Positions 41,618-50,542 of a stretch of 64,000 nucleotides of DNA are shown in pieces. The DNA is taken from NCBI RefSeq assembly GCF_042675965.1, contig NZ_JBHTKJ010000016.1:62001-126000 (forward strand), given 5' to 3'. A program made the position numbers and the translations under genes. The DNA is from Virgibacillus_R byunsanensis. GTDB taxonomy: Bacteria; Bacillota; Bacilli; Bacillales; Amphibacillaceae. Under the pieces are notes generated by a model. It did not search any database, was not told where the DNA came from, and saw only the letters and a list, made by a program, of their open reading frames with translations. Numbering within the stretch: the first letter of the stretch is position 1; every line of letters begins with the position of its first letter.

Positions 41618-42850
41618 CTACTTATTCCGTTCTGTTAATTCCATTTCAACAGTTTGTGGCTTTCCATCGCGGTAATACTCCATTTCAATAGAGTCCCCAA
41701 TAGAGGTTTCTGAGTACATATATTTTCGTAAGTCTAGTATGGATGTAATTTCTTGATCATTGATTTTTGTAATGATATCAAATTGCTGCAACCCTACACG
41801 GTCTGCAGGTGAACCTGATTCCACATCTGCTACTACCATACCGCCTTCTATATCTTCTGGTAATGTAATCTGATCACGATATTGTGGTGGAACTTGATTT
41901 AATGATGCTGTACTTACACCAATAAAGGGTCTGGCAATCGAACCATCTTTTTCTAGTTGTTCCATAATAGGCAATGCTGAATCACTTGGTATGGCAAATC
42001 CAATGCCTTCCACTTCCTGACGAGCTATTTTCATCGAATTGATCCCGATTACTTTTCCATCAGCATTTACTAACGCCCCACCACTATTACCTGGATTAAT
42101 AGCTGCATCGGTTTGAATGACTTCCGTGATCCAATCGGGTTGATTATCACCATTTGTATCAATTGGGATGGAACGTTCTAAACCACTTATAATCCCTCTT
42201 GTGACCGATCCTGATAAATCCATTCCTAATGGATTACCAATTGCAATTACTGTTTCACCGATTTGTAAATCTCCTGAAGATCCAAGCTCAGCAATAACGT
42301 CAATTTTACTACCATCAATCTCTAATACCGCTAAATCACTTAATGCATCTGCTCCTAAAACACTTGCTTCTACATGCTCATCATTTTTTAAGACTACCTC
42401 AACAGTTTCTGCGCCTTCTACTACATGGTTATTAGTTACAACGTAGGCTTTACCGTTTTCTTTCTTATATATAATACCAGAACCAGCCCCTGCTTCCTGA
42501 CTCTGGGCCCAAATGTTTTTTTGTTGCTTGTTGAGGACACTTACCACAGCCTTGGAAGCCTCGTCTATATTGGATGCAACGTCAGCATTATCAGAAGCAA
42601 TTGTATTAATTATACGAGGTGATTCTGTTTCTGCTTCGTTCGTTTGTGTGGAAGCTGAACTACCACCCACTTTTTCATTTATAGGGATCATGTCAGTGGT
42701 AAATAATAAAACAACGATCATCGCAGAGATAACCCCACCTAAGATACCACTCCAAATTAGTTGCGATGTCGATTTATTTTTTGGTTGTTCAGAAGTGATT
42801 TTTTCTTCTTGATTAGTAGTGTTTGTATTTTTTTCTTCATTTTGTTCCAT
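41618..42850 (-). CDS. htrA: HtrA-type membrane serine protease
   Basis: A surface quality-control protease of 410 residues. There is a cytoplasmic N-terminus, one membrane span (about 31-53), a linker, the trypsin-like domain with His142 (TNNHVVEGA), Asp172 (SDLAVLEI) and Ser256 (AINPGNSGGAL), and a C-terminal PDZ domain (about 310-405, with GSPADRVGLQQFDII). It is divergent from cssRS, the two-component system that induces htrA under secretion stress in B. subtilis. Paralogues HtrA and HtrB cannot be separated from sequence alone. Confidence 0.94.
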   Translation of the reverse strand: MEQNEEKNTNTTNQEEKITSEQPKNKSTSQLIWSGILGGVISAMIVVLLFTTDMIPINEKVGGSSASTQTNEAETESPRIINTIASDNADVASNIDEASKAVVSVLNKQQKNIWAQSQEAGAGSGIIYKKENGKAYVVTNNHVVEGAETVEVVLKNDEHVEASVLGADALSDLAVLEIDGSKIDVIAELGSSGDLQIGETVIAIGNPLGMDLSGSVTRGIISGLERSIPIDTNGDNQPDWITEVIQTDAAINPGNSGGALVNADGKVIGINSMKIARQEVEGIGFAIPSDSALPIMEQLEKDGSIARPFIGVSTASLNQVPPQYRDQITLPEDIEGGMVVADVESGSPADRVGLQQFDIITKINDQEITSILDLRKYMYSETSIGDSIEMEYYRDGKPQTVEMELTERNK

Positions 42851-42921
42851 ACCTATATCACCTCATAAGTTTATTGTTACATTTAGTATAAATAGCAAAT
42901 TTGAAATTTATATGGTATAAA

Positions 42922-42978
42922 TGTGGAAAAAATGTGTAAATTGCATTTAAGTATTCAGAATCAGCTAAAGTGTGTAAA
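42922..42978. promoter_or_regulatory. Three TGTGKAAA octamers between htrA and cssR
   Basis: TGTGGAAA at 42922-42929, TGTGTAAA at 42933-42940 and TGTGTAAA at 42971-42978 lie between the two divergent genes. The first two are 11 bp apart, about one helical turn, which suits a dimeric OmpR-type regulator such as CssR. That CssR binds them is an inference. Confidence 0.5.
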
Positions 42979-43016
42979 AATATAGGTAGGAAATGAACAA
43001 ACTAGGGGGTCATAAC

Positions 43017-43703
43017 ATGAGTAACCAAATAGGTGTTGTTGAGGATGATACTAATATCCAGCAAATTGTTTCTGCATATTTAAAAAAAGAGGGTTTTTCT
43101 GTAATGCTACTAGATTCTGCTGAGGAGGCATGGAAATTATGGGAAACACAACCACCTGATATGTGGATTTTAGATATTATGCTCCCTGGTATGGACGGTT
43201 ATGAATTTTGTAAAAAAATACGAAACGAGAGCGATGTCCCAATCATTATTATTTCTGCAAAGGACGAGGAAATTGATAAAATTCTCGGGTTAGAATTGGG
43301 TGGTGATGATTATTTAACAAAACCCTTCAGTCCAAGGGAATTAATAGCACGTGTGAAACGTTTATTTAAACGAACCCATATTTCGAGTGAAGCATCAGAA
43401 CAACCTTCCAACAAGCTGAAATTGAATAATCTACTCATCTATATAAACGAACGCCGAGTATTTTGGAATGGAATAGAACAGGAAGTGACTACCAAAGAGT
43501 TTGATCTTCTCTTATTGTTTGTTGAAAATTGTAATCATGCTTTTTCTAGAGAAGAACTGTTAACAAAAGTATGGGGCGATGATTATTTTGGAAGTGACCG
43601 AGCGGTTGATGATTTGGTTAAACGACTTCGTAAAAAATTTAATGATATTAACATAGAAACGGTATGGGGATTCGGATACCGTTTACGAAGTGACGAGGAA
43701 TAA
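43017..43703 (+). CDS. cssR: Response regulator CssR (OmpR family)
   Basis: A 228-residue regulator. The receiver domain has the acidic pair in GVVEDD, the phospho-Asp in WILDIMLPGMDGYEF and the Lys of YLTKPFSPRE. The C-terminal winged helix is in the last 95 residues (TTKEFDLLLLFVEN, GSDRAVDDLVKRLRKKF). AGGGGG selects the ATG at 43017 over an upstream ATG. It is paired with the CssS kinase (stop and start 2 nt apart) and divergent from htrA, which supports the CssRS assignment. Confidence 0.92.
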   Translation: MSNQIGVVEDDTNIQQIVSAYLKKEGFSVMLLDSAEEAWKLWETQPPDMWILDIMLPGMDGYEFCKKIRNESDVPIIIISAKDEEIDKILGLELGGDDYLTKPFSPRELIARVKRLFKRTHISSEASEQPSNKLKLNNLLIYINERRVFWNGIEQEVTTKEFDLLLLFVENCNHAFSREELLTKVWGDDYFGSDRAVDDLVKRLRKKFNDINIETVWGFGYRLRSDEE

Positions 43704-43705
43704 TC

Positions 43706-45034
43706 ATGAAACTTCACTATCAACTAAACATTGCGTTTACTACATTATTACTTGTGATTTTGTCTGTAACCGGATTTATCATTTATTCGCTTATTTTAGA
43801 TTTACTCATTCAAGACGAGCAGAGGCAGTTAGAGCAAAAAGGTGAAATTCTAGTCAGCGTATTAAATCAAGAATTTGATGATCGACAGAATACCCAACAA
43901 TTCCGGGAGTTTTTACAGGATCAGGACTTGCAATTATTCATGTTTGATCGACAGGGGAGTCGTGTTCTTTATTCAACAATGCCTTCACAAATCGCCCGTG
44001 GTTTTGTTGCAACGAATGATTTCTCAGATGAGAATGAACCATTATGGGAATATGGGAATGATAAGTATGTAACGTCTCGTATTCTTTTTTATCCAGAGAG
44101 TGCCGGGTTGGAATTAATTTTACTAACACCGCTAAACGATCTACAAGCAGTACAACATAACTTCTTTGTTCGATTATTAGTTGTGTTTTTAATTGGTGCA
44201 GCAGCTGCAGTGATTCTTAGTTATATTTTCACCAACAAACTCGTTACACCATTAACACGGTTGAAAAAACAACTGAAGAAAATTGAAAAGCGGCAATTCG
44301 ACCAAATTGAACCAATTAAAGCAACAGGTGAAATTAAAGAGGTTGAACAAAGTGTATTTGAAATGGCTGATGAATTACAACAGTATATGAAGACCCAACA
44401 AGCGTTTTTCCAAAATGCAAGTCATGAACTGAAAACGCCATTGATGACCATACAAGGATATGCTGAAGGTATACGAGATCGTGTATTTGACAAAGAGGAT
44501 GAAGAAAAAGGGTTAGAGGTAATGGTAACAGAAGTCAAAAGGCTGAAAACAATTATAAATGAAATGATCCTATTAGCTAAGCTTGACAGTGAACAATCCG
44601 TCTATCATCCAAAAAGAATTGAAGTAGCATCACTCGTTAATCAGGTGTTAGATCGCACATTGCCTTTAAAGAATGAAAAGCATGTATTGATCCATTATTC
44701 ATCAGAACCAGGAGTCACCTTGTATGCTGATGAAGAAAAGCTGTTACAAGCATTGTTAAACGTTACGGTTAATGCAATCCGTCACGCTCACTCATTAGTT
44801 AACATATCGGTTAAGAAAAGTAATGAGGTAACGACAATTGTTGTAGAAGATGATGGGGAAGGCATAACAAAGGATTTACTTCCACATATTTTTCACCGTT
44901 TTGTGAAAGGTAATAATGGGGAAACTGGTTTAGGATTAGCTATTTCACGAGCAATTGTAGAACAGTCAAATGGGACTATTTCAGTCGAAACATCCGATTA
45001 TGGTGGTGCCAAATTTGTACTTACTTTTTCATAA
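43706..45034 (+). CDS. cssS: Sensor histidine kinase CssS
   Basis: A 442-residue membrane sensor. Span 1 is at about 7-32, followed by an extracellular sensing region to about 150, span 2 at about 153-176, a HAMP linker (TNKLVTPLTRLKKQLKKIE), the HisKA box FFQNASHELKTPLMTIQGYA, and an HATPase domain with N (NVTVNAIRHA), DDGEGI and GLGLAISRAIV boxes. The upstream CssR start-stop spacing and the htrA neighbour fit the secretion-stress system that detects misfolded proteins at the membrane-wall interface. Confidence 0.92.
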   Translation: MKLHYQLNIAFTTLLLVILSVTGFIIYSLILDLLIQDEQRQLEQKGEILVSVLNQEFDDRQNTQQFREFLQDQDLQLFMFDRQGSRVLYSTMPSQIARGFVATNDFSDENEPLWEYGNDKYVTSRILFYPESAGLELILLTPLNDLQAVQHNFFVRLLVVFLIGAAAAVILSYIFTNKLVTPLTRLKKQLKKIEKRQFDQIEPIKATGEIKEVEQSVFEMADELQQYMKTQQAFFQNASHELKTPLMTIQGYAEGIRDRVFDKEDEEKGLEVMVTEVKRLKTIINEMILLAKLDSEQSVYHPKRIEVASLVNQVLDRTLPLKNEKHVLIHYSSEPGVTLYADEEKLLQALLNVTVNAIRHAHSLVNISVKKSNEVTTIVVEDDGEGITKDLLPHIFHRFVKGNNGETGLGLAISRAIVEQSNGTISVETSDYGGAKFVLTFS

Positions 45035-45143
45035 TTAAAATTAAATTGAAAAATTTATCCAATCAGAGTTTTTTCTTTATTGACTTTTGTGATATACTAG
45101 TATAGTTTGAATCATCCCGTAATTATAGAGGAGCGTACTTTTT

Positions 45144-46970
45144 ATGCAATTAAGAGAAGATATTCGAAATATCGCGATCATAGCCCATGTTGACCATGGA
45201 AAAACAACACTTGTTGATCAAATGTTAAAATACTCAGGAACATTCCGTGAGAATGAACAAGTAAATGAACGTGCTATGGATTCGAATGATATAGAACGTG
45301 AACGTGGAATTACTATTTTGGCGAAAAATACAGCGATAAAATATAAAGATACTGCTATCAATATTCTTGATACACCAGGACACGCTGATTTTGGTGGTGA
45401 GGTAGAACGCATCATGAAAATGGTTGATGGTGTGATTTTAGTTGTTGATGCGTATGAAGGTACAATGCCACAAACACGTTTTGTACTAAAAAAAGCATTA
45501 GAACAAAAATTGACACCAATTGTTGTTTTAAATAAAATTGACCGACCTAGTGCTCGTCCAAATGAAGTTATTGATGAAGTATTGGACCTATTTATTGAAC
45601 TAGGGGCAGACGATGACCAATTGGAATTCCCTGTTGTTTATGCATCTGCATTGAATGGAACATCAGGTGAGGAGCCAGAGGAACAAAATGAAACGATGGA
45701 TCCGGTTTTTAAAACGATATTAGAACATATCCCAGCACCGGTTGACACACAAGATGAGCCGTTACAATTCCAAATCACATTACTTGATTACAACGATTAT
45801 GTTGGTCGAATTGGTGTGGGGCGAGTTGTACGAGGCAAAATTAGTCTTGGACAACAAGTAGTAGTAATGAAAAAAGATGGTTCTCAGAAGTCATTCCGTA
45901 TCAGTAAGTTATTTGGATTTATTGGCTTGAAACGAATTGAAATTGAAGAAGCAAAAGCTGGAGATATTGTAGCGATAGCTGGATTGGAAGATATTAATGT
46001 CGGAGAAACCATTTGCCCTAAGGATCACCCTGATGCGTTACCATGGCTTCGTATTGATGAACCAACATTGCAAATGACTTTCCTTGTTAATAATAGTCCA
46101 TTTGCTGGACGTGAAGGTAAATATATTACGTCTCGCAGAATTGAAGAGCGTTTACTGAAGCAATTGGAAACAGACGTAAGTTTACGTGTAGATCCAACTG
46201 AGTCACCAGATGCATGGGTTGTTTCAGGACGTGGTGAGCTGCACCTATCTATTTTAATTGAAAACATGCGCCGTGAAGGCTATGAGTTACAACTATCTAA
46301 GCCACAGGTAATCATTAAAGAAATAGATGGTGTGAAATGTGAGCCCGTTGAACGTGTTCAAGTAGATGTTCCAGAAGATTACACAGGTTCTATCATGGAA
46401 TCTCTTGGTGAACGTAAAGGTGAAATGATTAATATGGTTAACCAAGGTAATGGGCAGGTTCGTTTAGAATTCAAAGTACCATCACGTGGTCTAATTGGTT
46501 ATTCTACTGAATTTATGTCACAAACGCGTGGCTATGGTATTATCAATCACACATTTGACACCTATGAGCCTCTAATTAAAGGCCAAGTAGGTGGAAGACG
46601 TGAAGGAGTACTTGTTGGTTTAGAAAACGGAAAAGCATCCACTTATGGTATTATGCAACTTGAAGATCGTGGTGTTATATTTGTTGACCCAGGAACAGAA
46701 ATTTATGCGGGTATGATTGTCGGAGAACACAATCGAGAAAACGATCTTACCGTTAACATTACCAAAGAAAAACATTTAACAAACGTTCGTTCATCAAATA
46801 AAGACCAAACTTCTACAATTAGAAAAACACGTGATCTTTCTTTAGAAGAAGCAATTGAATATTTAAACGATGATGAATATTGTGAGGTAACTCCAGAATC
46901 CATCCGTTTACGTAAAAAAATATTAAACAAAAGTGAACGTGAAAAATCAGCTAAGAAAACGAAAGTATAA
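45144..46970 (+). CDS. typA: Ribosome-associated GTPase TypA/BipA
   Basis: Translational GTPase of 608 residues that works in ribosome assembly and stress or cold adaptation. Its G motifs are AHVDHGKTTLVDQML, the ERGITI switch, DTPGHADFGGEVERIMK, NKIDRPSAR and SALNG. Domains II, III, V and the TypA-specific C-terminal domain follow (GRGELHLSILIENMRREGYE, PSRGLIGYSTEF). GAGGAGCG lies before the ATG. A TTGACT box at 45080 with TATAGT 15 bp later may be its promoter. It is transcribed alone and closed by a terminator. Confidence 0.97.
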   Translation: MQLREDIRNIAIIAHVDHGKTTLVDQMLKYSGTFRENEQVNERAMDSNDIERERGITILAKNTAIKYKDTAINILDTPGHADFGGEVERIMKMVDGVILVVDAYEGTMPQTRFVLKKALEQKLTPIVVLNKIDRPSARPNEVIDEVLDLFIELGADDDQLEFPVVYASALNGTSGEEPEEQNETMDPVFKTILEHIPAPVDTQDEPLQFQITLLDYNDYVGRIGVGRVVRGKISLGQQVVVMKKDGSQKSFRISKLFGFIGLKRIEIEEAKAGDIVAIAGLEDINVGETICPKDHPDALPWLRIDEPTLQMTFLVNNSPFAGREGKYITSRRIEERLLKQLETDVSLRVDPTESPDAWVVSGRGELHLSILIENMRREGYELQLSKPQVIIKEIDGVKCEPVERVQVDVPEDYTGSIMESLGERKGEMINMVNQGNGQVRLEFKVPSRGLIGYSTEFMSQTRGYGIINHTFDTYEPLIKGQVGGRREGVLVGLENGKASTYGIMQLEDRGVIFVDPGTEIYAGMIVGEHNRENDLTVNITKEKHLTNVRSSNKDQTSTIRKTRDLSLEEAIEYLNDDEYCEVTPESIRLRKKILNKSEREKSAKKTKV

Positions 46971-46982
46971 ATCATGATAACG

Positions 46983-47020
46983 ACGGTGAAAGTACACGAT
47001 AGTACTTTTGCCGTTTTTTT
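46983..47020 (+). terminator. Terminator after typA
   Basis: ACGGTGAAAGTAC pairs with GTACTTTTGCCGT around a short loop, with a T run of seven. Confidence 0.88.
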
Positions 47021-47048
47021 GGTTTATGGATGTAGTTGGAGAGAACTA

Positions 47049-47148
47049 AAAATCGATCAACAGAATGGAAATATAATCAATAGAGCAGAAAATTGATCAA
47101 CAGTGCAGAAATATAATCAACAGAGCAGAAAAACGATCAAAAATTAAC
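47049..47148 (+). repeat. Degenerate 20-bp tandem repeat, five units
   Basis: Units begin at 47049, 47069, 47089, 47109 and 47129, each 20 bp with a GATCAACAG or AATCAACAG core and a GCAG end: AAAATCGATCAACAGAATGG, AAATATAATCAATAGAGCAG, AAAATTGATCAACAGTGCAG and so on. Two unit types alternate, which suggests a 40-bp higher-order unit. The fifth unit is degraded. Confidence 0.82.
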
Positions 47149-47203
47149 TAGTTTTACTCCCCTAAAAAAATCAGATAAACTAAGTACAACTAATTAAACC
47201 CTC

Positions 47204-48328
47204 GTGAGGTGGTTCCCTATTCGTTTCGTAATACTAAGTATGAGTTTTTTACTCTTCACAGTGGGATGTTCTGAAGATGAACATTTACAACCGAATTCAG
47301 AGTCGCCTACTAGTGAGAATGAAACAGTTACAGAAAAAGGTGTTGAGTCTGTAACTGTAGGTGAGCGAAAAATCATAGCGCAGAATCTCCAGGAACCTTG
47401 GGAAATAGCGAAAGTTAATAACACTTTTTATGTTAGTGAACGTAATGGATCAATCGTAACAATTGACGGAGAAAATCAATCACGCAAGCCGGTTAAATTT
47501 GATAAAAATTTGGCCAATCAACCGGAAGCTGGATTATTAGGAATTGCATTTCCTGATGATTTCACAGAAACTGAAACTGCATTCGCCTATTACTCGTATC
47601 AAGAAGATAATGAGTATTATCAACGTGTTGTTACGATAGAACAAGGAAACGAACATTGGGTGGAGCAGTCTATTTTAATAGACCATATTCCTGGTGGTCA
47701 ATTCCATCAAGGGGGTCGAATAGAGATCGGACCAGATGAAAACCTTTATATAACTACTGGAGATGCAACAAACCCAGAGTTAGCACAAGATGTAGATAGT
47801 TTAGCAGGTAAGATTTTACGAATGAATCCCAATGGGTCTATACCAGAAGATAATCCATTTAATAATTCCTATGTGTATTCATATGGACATCGCAACCCAC
47901 AAGGACTTGCATGGGATTCAGACGATAGGCTATTTGCCACTGAACATGGGTCTGATGCTCATGATGAAATTAATCGTATTATAAAGGGAAGTAATTATGG
48001 ATGGCCAGTGGTTGAGGGGGACGAATCAGAGAATGATATGGAGGGACCTATTATTCACTCTGGTACTGAAACGTGGGCACCGTCTGGAATGACGTATTTT
48101 AACAATAATTTCTATTTTGCTTCATTACGAGGGGAAGGGGTACGAAAGTTTGATCCCTTCGAAGAAACGCAACATTTAATTGTTTCAGATGTTGGTCGGG
48201 TTCGTGACTTATTAGCGGTTGATGACGGGATATATGTCATTACAAATAACACAGATGGACGGGGAATCCCTTCAGAAAATGAGGATGTTTTATTATTTAT
48301 ATCGATTTCACAAAACCAATTACATTAG
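47204..48328 (+). CDS. PQQ-type sugar dehydrogenase lipoprotein (GSDH family)
   Basis: A lipoprotein of up to 374 residues, with lipobox (LLFTVGCSED) and a polar linker to about 45. The six-bladed soluble glucose/sorbosone dehydrogenase propeller follows: LQEPWEIAKVNN, PEAGLLGIAFPDDF, IPGGQFHQGGRIEIGPDENL YITTGDAT, then SYGHRNPQGLAWD, ATEHGSDAHDEINRI and NYGWPVVEG. Catalytic His and Arg appear in QFHQGGR and GHRNPQ. The start is uncertain: GTG at 47204 has no ribosome binding site, whereas GAGGTGG at 47206-47212 points to an in-frame ATT at 47219. Whether PQQ or another cofactor is used is unknown. Confidence 0.88.
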   Translation: MRWFPIRFVILSMSFLLFTVGCSEDEHLQPNSESPTSENETVTEKGVESVTVGERKIIAQNLQEPWEIAKVNNTFYVSERNGSIVTIDGENQSRKPVKFDKNLANQPEAGLLGIAFPDDFTETETAFAYYSYQEDNEYYQRVVTIEQGNEHWVEQSILIDHIPGGQFHQGGRIEIGPDENLYITTGDATNPELAQDVDSLAGKILRMNPNGSIPEDNPFNNSYVYSYGHRNPQGLAWDSDDRLFATEHGSDAHDEINRIIKGSNYGWPVVEGDESENDMEGPIIHSGTETWAPSGMTYFNNNFYFASLRGEGVRKFDPFEETQHLIVSDVGRVRDLLAVDDGIYVITNNTDGRGIPSENEDVLLFISISQNQLH

Positions 48329-48337
48329 TTTTAGATA

Positions 48338-48379
48338 AAAAAGACTGCTTTGCTACAAACTATGCAAAGCAGTCTTTTT
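48338..48379 (+). terminator. Terminator after the sugar dehydrogenase
   Basis: AAAAAGACTGCTTTGC pairs with GCAAAGCAGTCTTTTT; the loop is about 9 nt. Confidence 0.92.
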
Positions 48380-48499
48380 GCTTAGTTATAGTTATAAAAT
48401 TTTTAAGAATATAGTGGTGAAGACCCAAAAGAACCTTATAGTTCATTTTTGTTGAAAGGTGTTAGTTGGAATATTTCAGGGTATAAACTAAAAGATAAA

Positions 48500-48562
48500 T
48501 GAAAGCCCTTGCAAAACTTGTATATACAAGTTATACTATTTTTTGTTACATGTATATACAAG
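48500..48562 (+). promoter_or_regulatory. treP: tre operon promoter with two TreR boxes and a cre-like site
   Basis: TTGCAA (48509-48514), 17 bp and TATACT (48532-48537) form the promoter. The spacer is occupied by a perfect 18-bp palindrome AACTTGTATATACAAGTT (48515-48532), which matches the known tre operator. A second box, CATGTATATACAAG, lies at 48549-48562 just downstream. TGAAAGCCCTTGCA (48500-48513) matches the catabolite-responsive element with one change at its central CG and covers the -35 box. Together they predict repression by TreR, relief by trehalose-6-phosphate, and CcpA repression. Confidence 0.85.
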
Positions 48563-48594
48563 TTTTGTTATCGATAATTGGAGGAGGTACTCTA

Positions 48595-50515
48595 GTGACT
48601 GAAAATATATATGCTCCACTCAGTGGTAAAGTCATACAACTGGAGAATGTTCCAGACCCTACATTTTCTCAAAAAATGATGGGGGATGGTCTTGCTATAG
48701 AACCGAGTAACGGAAAAGTTGTTGCTCCACTAGATGGGGAGATTGTACAAATTTTCCCTACCAAGCATGCGGTTGGTATTCAAAGTACATCAGGTATAGA
48801 GATTTTAATACACATAGGTTTAGAAACAGTATCCTTAGATGGTGAGGGTTTTGAGGCTCACGTGCAGCAAGGGGATCAGGTTAAAGCTGGTGATCCATTA
48901 GTTACGTTTGATTTAGAATTCATAAAAGAAAAGGCAGCAAGTCATATTACCCCAATCGTTGTAACGAACGGAGATGCACTTGAATCTTTTGTTCAAGCTT
49001 GTGATTCAACTGTTGTAGCAGGTGAATCAACTCTTTTTCAAGCAAAAATGAAGCATGAGGGATCATTAGAAGAATCAGAAGAAGAGAAAACAACATATAA
49101 TGCTATGCAATATAGTGAAGAAGCAAATGCAATAGTAGCCGCTATTGGTGGAACAGATAATATTCATGCTGCCACACACTGTGTAACTCGACTTCGCTTT
49201 GCTTTGTCGGATGATGACAAGATTGATCAAGAAGCCATTGAAAAAATGGATATTGTCAAAGGCTCTTTCACAACCAATGGACAATATCAAATAGTTATTG
49301 GACAAGGTACAGTCGATAAAGTGTATGCAGCAATGGTTAACGATGCCGGAGTAGGTGAAGCATCTAAAGATGATGTGAAAGCTGCAAGTGGTAAAAAACA
49401 AAATCCATTACAGCAAGCAATTAAGGTTTTAGCAGACATATTTATCCCGATTCTTCCTGCAATTGTAACAGCGGGACTACTTATGGGAATAAACAATATT
49501 TTAGCAAATGAAGGTATTTTTGGAAGGAATGCACCAGCTGTAATTGAAATGTACCCACAATGGGCAGGAATAGCTGATATGATTAATATCATCGCAAACA
49601 CTGCCTTCACCTTCTTACCAGCATTAATTGGTTGGTCTGCAGTGAAGCGGTTTGGTGGTAATGAAATACTCGGTGTAGTATTAGGGTTAATTCTTGTACA
49701 CCCAGCATTACTCAATGCATTATGGTGCAGCAGTAGAAGAAGGTACCGTTCCGACATGGAATTTATTTGGTTTTGAAGTTAATAAAATTGGCTATCAAGG
49801 TCAAGTGTTGCCTGTTCTATTTGCATCATGGGTGTTAGCGAAAATTGAAATTTTCCATAGAAAACGTGTAATGGACTCCTTACAATTATTAGTAGTTGCA
49901 CCAATTGCGTTATTAGTAACAGGATTTTTAACATTTATTATTATTGGACCAATCACTTTTGCGATTGGAAACGGTATTACAGATGCATTAGTGTCAGTAT
50001 TTGACCAATTTGCGATTCTTGGTGGTCTTGTATACGGGGCAATATATGCACCACTTGTTATTACAGGAATGCATCATACATTCCTAGCAGTGGACCTTCA
50101 ATTAATCGGGAGTACAGAAACAACATTCTTGTGGCCGATTTTAGCTCTATCTAATATCGCTCAAGGTTCAGCAGCATTTGCGATGATGTTAGTAGCAAGA
50201 GATGAAAAATTAAAAGGGTTGGCAGGGACATCCGGTATCTCTGCTTGGTTGGGTATAACAGAACCTGCATTATTTGGGGTTAACTTACGTTTTAGATATC
50301 CATTTATTGCTGCGGTCATAGGTTCCTCAATTGCCGGTGCATTTATAACGATGCAAAATGTATTAGCAACATCTATTGGTGTTGGAGGAGTACCAGGTAT
50401 TTTTTCAATTGTACCATCAGGTTGGCTTGCCTTCTTTATTGGTATGTTAATCGTAATGATTGTACCATTTGTAATTACGTTCCTCATCGCAAGACATAAA
50501 TTTAACCAAAAATAA
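48595..50515 (+). pseudogene. treP: Trehalose PTS permease EIIABC, frameshifted in EIIC
   Basis: The GTG at 48595 follows GGAGGAGGT. Domain order is unusual: a Glc-type EIIA first (APLSGKVIQLENVPDPTFSQ, active His in ILIHIGLETV, to about residue 160), then EIIB (THCVTRLRFAL, phospho-Cys), then EIIC. In EIIC the frame breaks at 49720. LGLILVHPALLNA continues only as WCSSRRR and stops at 49774, while the frame one base on resumes at YGAAVEEGTVPTWNLFGFEV and runs to 50515. A single extra T at GCATTATGG, or two missing bases, would explain it. As it stands, EIIC is split in its membrane part. The rest of the operon is intact, so a sequencing or assembly error or a recent mutation are both possible. 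Confidence 0.85.
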
Positions 50516-50542
50516 TACAACAAGTGTAATGAGGTGTTAGCA

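Noticed and set aside
47049..47148. The 20-bp tandem repeat as a CRISPR array or plasmid-type iterons
   Set aside because: There are no spacers between units, no cas or rep gene is near, and the region is chromosomal housekeeping context.
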